In this document: piece by piece, positions 14,017 to 16,868 of the stretch
Numbering within the stretch: position 1 is the stretch's first letter
How the letters are laid out: each line of letters starts with the position of its first letter
NCBI GenBank assembly: GCA_018060305.1
Contig: JAGOWF010000020.1
Coordinates: forward strand, 1-16,868
Origin: Pyrinomonadaceae bacterium
GTDB taxonomy: Bacteria > Acidobacteriota > Blastocatellia > Pyrinomonadales > Pyrinomonadaceae
DNA: 16,868 bases
Direction of reading: 5' to 3'
The notes under the pieces: generated by a model
Told to the model about the DNA's origin: nothing
The model's database searches: none
What the model saw: the letters and a program-made list of their open reading frames with translations, nothing else
Program-made: the position numbers and the translations under genes

Positions 14017-15312
14017 ATGTCATTTCGCGGTAAACTCTGGGTCCTCGCCCTTTCAGGCCTAATAGCCGTCTATGCGGTCGTGGGAGGGCTCCCGTTTGTT
14101 GGCGGCCTGCTCACGACATCGGCCCAGCAGGGCGTAAATGATCCGAATGCTCAGCTAAGGATCGTCGAATCGGTCCTCAGCCACATTAAGAACGATTACG
14201 TTGACGAGCCTGACATGGAGAAGGTCCGTCTGGGTGCCCTTCGCGGGCTGGCCGGCGGGCTCGATCCGTATTCGTCGTTTCTTACCGCAGAGCAGGTTAA
14301 GACATTTCAAAACGGCTCACTGGCGAATAAGGCCGGCATCGGTGCTGAATTTTCGCAGATCAGCGGCTATCTTTATGTCATCGCGGTGATCAAGGACGGC
14401 CCGGCGCAGAAAGCCGGTATCAAGGCCGGTGACGTCATCGAATATATCGACGGCAAGGCGACACGTGATATCTCGCTCTACGATGCACGGCTCCTGATAA
14501 ATGGCGACGCGGGCAGCAGCGTCAGCCTGCGTGTGCTTCGCACCCGCGAAAAGCCGCAAACGATCAAAGTCACTCGCGGCCCGTATAAAGTTCCGTCCGC
14601 TGATTCGCGGACCGAGGCCGGCAAAGTCGGCGTCGTAAAGGCGTATAGCCTCGAGGACGGCGAGGCAGATGACATACGCACTCAGGTGACGGGGCTGGCC
14701 AAGCAAGGCGTTCAAAAGATCATTCTCGACCTCCGAGGCGTAGCGGCAGGAAAGCTGACCGAGGGCGTGGCTGTTGCGAATTTATTCATCCGCGAGGGCG
14801 AACTTGCGAAGGTGATCGGCCGCGACAATAAAGTGCTCAACACCTACACGGCCGATCCGGCAAAGGCAGTATTTGACGGTTCTCTGGTGGTGTTGATAGA
14901 CACCGGCACGGCCGGTGCGGCTGAGGCGGTGGCCTCTGCTGTCCTTGAACGCAAGCGAGGCGACGTCGTGGGCGAAAAGAGTTTTGGGGCGGGCACCGAG
15001 CAGAAATTATTCACTCTCCGTGGCGGCGACGGGCTTTATCTGACGGTTGCCAAATGGGCGTCTCCGGCCGGCACGCCATTCCTTGGTGAGGATCGTGCTA
15101 CGACAGGGGTTAAGCCGTCCGTCGAGGTCAAACGCCCGGATACTCCCGAACCGATCGCCGTCGAGACAATGATCGACGAACAGAACGAGCAGGAACCGCA
15201 GCCGCAGGCAACACCGCCGCCAAAACCTGCGCCCAAGGCCATCGAGGACCTTCAGCTCAAGAAAGCGCTGGAACTGCTTCAGGACAAGGCGATCGGGGCC
15301 AAGGCGGGCTAG
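14017..15312 (+). CDS. S41 (CtpA-like) family protein lacking the catalytic dyad
   Basis: 431 residues; GAGG at 14007-14010 precedes the ATG. Residues 1-38 are a signal peptide or membrane anchor. Residues 45-95 match the N-terminal helices of C-terminal processing proteases ('VLSHIKNDYVDEPDMEKVRL', 'GGLDPYSSFLTAEQ'). Residues about 100-185 are a PDZ domain ('DGPAQKAGIKAGDVIEYIDG'). The S41 core follows, but against E. coli Tsp (catalytic S430, D441, K455) the residues are G300 in 'DTGTAGAAEAVAS', E311 in 'VLERKRG' and A325 in 'EKSFGAGTEQ', where active members have SASASE and FGKG. The usual DLR-NNPGG strand reads 'DLRGVAAGKL' (238-247). The reading frame is intact and the PDZ and fold are kept, so this is probably a binding-only pseudoprotease. 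Residues 385-431 are a Pro/Gln-rich linker and a helix. Confidence 0.9.
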   Translation: MSFRGKLWVLALSGLIAVYAVVGGLPFVGGLLTTSAQQGVNDPNAQLRIVESVLSHIKNDYVDEPDMEKVRLGALRGLAGGLDPYSSFLTAEQVKTFQNGSLANKAGIGAEFSQISGYLYVIAVIKDGPAQKAGIKAGDVIEYIDGKATRDISLYDARLLINGDAGSSVSLRVLRTREKPQTIKVTRGPYKVPSADSRTEAGKVGVVKAYSLEDGEADDIRTQVTGLAKQGVQKIILDLRGVAAGKLTEGVAVANLFIREGELAKVIGRDNKVLNTYTADPAKAVFDGSLVVLIDTGTAGAAEAVASAVLERKRGDVVGEKSFGAGTEQKLFTLRGGDGLYLTVAKWASPAGTPFLGEDRATTGVKPSVEVKRPDTPEPIAVETMIDEQNEQEPQPQATPPPKPAPKAIEDLQLKKALELLQDKAIGAKAG

Positions 15313-15337
15313 TGATACTCGTAACATTTGACGGCAC

Positions 15338-15412
15338 GAGGTTGTCTGAAAAGTCGTTCTTTCGCGGCTCCGCCGCGTAGAAGCAGACTTATCAGACATC
15401 CTCTTTTGTTTT
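15338..15412 (+). terminator. Large nested hairpin with T-rich tail
   Basis: The outer arms 15338-15355 and 15386-15403 pair over 18 positions with two mismatches. Inside is a 4-bp TTCT/AGAA stem and then a GC-rich 6-bp hairpin, CGCGGC TCC GCCGCG, at 15363-15377. The tail TTTTGTTTT (15404-15412) follows at once. Position and tail suit a rho-independent terminator for the S41 gene 25 bases upstream. The size and near-perfect symmetry are greater than a simple terminator needs and could also mark a dispersed palindromic repeat. Confidence 0.6.
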
Positions 15413-15423
15413 ACCCGAAAGTG

Positions 15424-15452
15424 TTGTCCTTCACCACCATCCCTGTTATCAT
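15424..15452 (+). promoter_or_regulatory. Candidate promoter for the acetyltransferase gene
   Basis: TTGTCC (15424-15429) and TATCAT (15447-15452) are separated by 17 bases, matching four and five of six sigma-70 consensus positions. The -10 ends eight bases before the ATG at 15461, so transcription would begin at or next to the start codon. No ribosome binding site is visible, which fits a leaderless or near-leaderless message. Confidence 0.45.
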
Positions 15453-15460
15453 CTGCCTTA

Positions 15461-15919
15461 ATGGCGACAAGCGATGTCACGATCAGGCCGCTCGCTGAGG
15501 GTGACCTCGGAGAATGGCTTAGGCTCAGGCAACTGCTCTGGGACGAGTCAAGCGAGGATGATCATAAGGAGGAGATGTTTGACATTATCGAACACTCTGA
15601 CACGCAGTTTGTCGCGGTAGCCGATCTGGGCGGCGGCCGTCTAGCGGGTTTTTTGGAGGCCAGCATTCGCACTCATGTCGAGGATTGCGAGACTGAGAAT
15701 GTTGGCTATCTTGAGGGCTGGTATGTCGAGGATGCGTACCGGCACTCGGGCGTCGGCACGCAGTTGGTGGCATACGCCGAAGAATGGGCCCGCGGGCACG
15801 GATCGACAGAGATGGCCTCAGACGCCGAGATCGACAACGAAGGCAGTCTCAAGGCACATTTAAGTCTTGGATATAAGGAGACCTCGCGGCTCGTCCACCT
15901 TAGGAAAGTCATAGGTTAA
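15461..15919 (+). CDS. GNAT acetyltransferase, AAC(6')-like
   Basis: 152 residues, the length of aminoglycoside 6'-N-acetyltransferases. The order of motifs follows the AAC(6')-I type as I remember it: 'TIRPLAEGDLGEWLRLRQLL' with W27, 'LAGFLEASIRTHVEDCETEN', 'VGYLEGWYVEDAYRHSGVG' with the acetyl-CoA loop R94-x-S-G-x-G99, 'TEMASDAEIDNEGSLKAHLS' and 'LGYKETSRLVHLRK'. These enzymes move an acetyl group from acetyl-CoA to the 6'-amine of aminoglycosides. In an environmental chromosome the native substrate may be another amine, so resistance is an inference. No integron site or mobile element is beside it. It has no clear ribosome site, and the next gene begins directly at its stop. Confidence 0.85.
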   Translation: MATSDVTIRPLAEGDLGEWLRLRQLLWDESSEDDHKEEMFDIIEHSDTQFVAVADLGGGRLAGFLEASIRTHVEDCETENVGYLEGWYVEDAYRHSGVGTQLVAYAEEWARGHGSTEMASDAEIDNEGSLKAHLSLGYKETSRLVHLRKVIG

Positions 15920-16868
15920 GTGAATCGAAGCAGTACCAGCCTCTTTGCCCTTGCGGCGTTTCTCCTCGTCACAGTCTGTCTTTCCGCCGCCGGACAATCG
16001 CGGGATGTAAACTTTCCGACGCCCGTCCTCGTCAATGAGATAACGGGCGTTATTATTGCACGTGACATCGGCGATTCGCGCGTGACGTCGTATTACTACA
16101 CGTTCGATGGCGGTCAGGGCGATATTTTTATCAATCTGGTGACGAAGAACTTTGCGGGCGATGTCGATGTGTTTGTAGCCGACGGGCTCAAGCCGATGAC
16201 AAAGATGGTCGTCTTTGCGAACGCCGATGAGACCGAAACCGGCCGCCTGATCTACCTCAGAAAGCCCGAGAAGCTGATACTACGCGTCGAAGGCCGAACA
16301 CCGAACGACGATCCCGCGACATTCAGGATCAAGCTCGGCGGCAGCTTCATCGCATCTGCCGAGAAAGCCGTTGAGGACGCACCGACCCTCGCCCGCCCGG
16401 ACCCGAACGAACCCGGAGTCAAGGTAAACTCCGTAGGCACTATCGTCGCCGTCATCCCAAAGCCCGAACCACCAAAGAAAGTCGAGCCGGTCGCCAAAAG
16501 ATCAGAACCACCTGCGTCAGCGGGCGGCCAGACCGCAAAGACAGCGCCGCCGACAAAAGAGCCCAAAATGCCTGGAAAGAAGGCAGAACCCCCGGCGTCA
16601 GCAGGGGGCAAGACCGCGAAAACCGAGCCGCCCACAAAGAAATCGGAGCCACCGGCTAAGACTGTCGTCATCGTAACGGACAACATCAAACCGCCACCGA
16701 CAGGCAAGACCGCCAAAGTGAATGTTCCGGCGAAGAAACCTGAGCCTCCGGCAAAAACGCCGACGACGGCTGCGTCGAAAAGCGCAAAGCCCAAAAAAAC
16801 CGAATCAACGGCGAAAGCGGCAAAGCCGCCGGCAGCAGAGACGCCCGACCCGCTCGCAAGCGTCCGCC
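15920..16868 (+). CDS. Exported protein with PPC-like domain and Lys/Pro/Ala-rich tail (3' partial)
   Basis: An open frame begins with a GTG at 15920, directly after the TAA of the acetyltransferase gene, and stays open for 316 codons to the window end, so the C-terminus is missing. Residues 1-26 form a signal peptide ('LFALAAFLLVTVCLSAAGQS'). Residues about 30-140 form a beta-sandwich-like domain resembling bacterial pre-peptidase C-terminal (PPC) domains: 'SYYYTFDGGQGDIFINLVTK', 'DVDVFVADG', 'LILRVEG'. From about residue 145 the protein is a low-complexity Lys/Pro/Ala/Thr-rich tail with repeated EPPASAGGxTAKT units. Such tails are flexible and basic and may span or bind the cell envelope. 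Another folded domain may follow past the window. The GTG start is chosen because the signal peptide begins there; no other good start is available. Confidence 0.75.
   Translation, partial: MNRSSTSLFALAAFLLVTVCLSAAGQSRDVNFPTPVLVNEITGVIIARDIGDSRVTSYYYTFDGGQGDIFINLVTKNFAGDVDVFVADGLKPMTKMVVFANADETETGRLIYLRKPEKLILRVEGRTPNDDPATFRIKLGGSFIASAEKAVEDAPTLARPDPNEPGVKVNSVGTIVAVIPKPEPPKKVEPVAKRSEPPASAGGQTAKTAPPTKEPKMPGKKAEPPASAGGKTAKTEPPTKKSEPPAKTVVIVTDNIKPPPTGKTAKVNVPAKKPEPPAKTPTTAASKSAKPKKTESTAKAAKPPAAETPDPLASVR
16496..16639 (+). repeat. Duplicated 21-codon unit in the Lys/Pro-rich tail
   Basis: Two 63-bp units (16496-16558 and 16577-16639) are spaced 81 bases start to start. They encode KRSEPPASAGGQTAKTAPPT and KKAEPPASAGGKTAKTEPPT (each followed by K), 17 of 21 residues identical. 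Shorter relatives of the unit (KSEPPAKT, KPEPPAKT) continue downstream, so the tail seems to have grown by repeated small duplications. Confidence 0.8.

Noticed and set aside
16252..16794. Gly/Phe-rich open frame on the minus strand opposite the Lys/Pro-rich tail
   Set aside because: Low complexity created by reading the complementary strand of Lys/Pro/Ala codons; the plus-strand frame has a signal peptide and a folded domain.

Overview
The window looks like an ordinary chromosomal stretch from a GC-moderate (upper-50s percent, by eye) Gram-negative, soil-type bacterium. The gene set resembles Acidobacteriota, perhaps Blastocatellia-like: secreted TPR proteins, a penicillin acylase, a lipoprotein cytochrome c, a B12-type radical SAM protein with a DUF4070-like tail, and a secreted YciI protein. 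That taxonomic call is an inference from gene content, not a search result. I see no phage, transposase, integrase, CRISPR array or plasmid function.

Layout. Positions 13-2741 hold three exported proteins of unknown role: a Lys/Pro/Asp-rich protein with a 60-residue tandem duplication, a BamE-like protein and a TPR protein. Next comes a radical SAM enzyme (2863-4347). It converges on a minus-strand pair, hutU (urocanase) and a nucleotidyltransferase-like gene, joined by an ATGA overlap. Divergent from hutU runs a plus-strand series: secreted YciI-like protein, hutI, hutH and a low-affinity iron permease-like membrane protein. Three of the four histidine-degradation steps are therefore present (HutH: histidine to urocanate; HutU: urocanate to imidazolonepropionate; HutI: imidazolonepropionate to formiminoglutamate). 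The last step (HutG, HutF or FtcD) is not in the window. A 16-bp perfect inverted repeat sits between hutI and hutH.

The second half holds tRNA-Arg(TCG) on the minus strand, a cytochrome c lipoprotein, a penicillin acylase-family Ntn hydrolase, yqgF/ruvX, an S41 (CtpA-like) protein, an AAC(6')-like acetyltransferase, and a secreted protein with a PPC-like N-terminal domain and a Lys/Pro/Ala-rich repetitive tail that runs off the window end.

The most notable observation is the S41 protein at 14017-15312. Its fold motifs are kept, but the catalytic Ser and Lys positions are Gly and Ala and the substrate-strand glycine motif is degraded, so it reads as a pseudoprotease. Other points of interest are the AAC(6') resemblance, two large palindromic elements, the duplicated low-complexity regions in two secreted proteins, and a TATCAT-type hexamer unusually close to several start codons.
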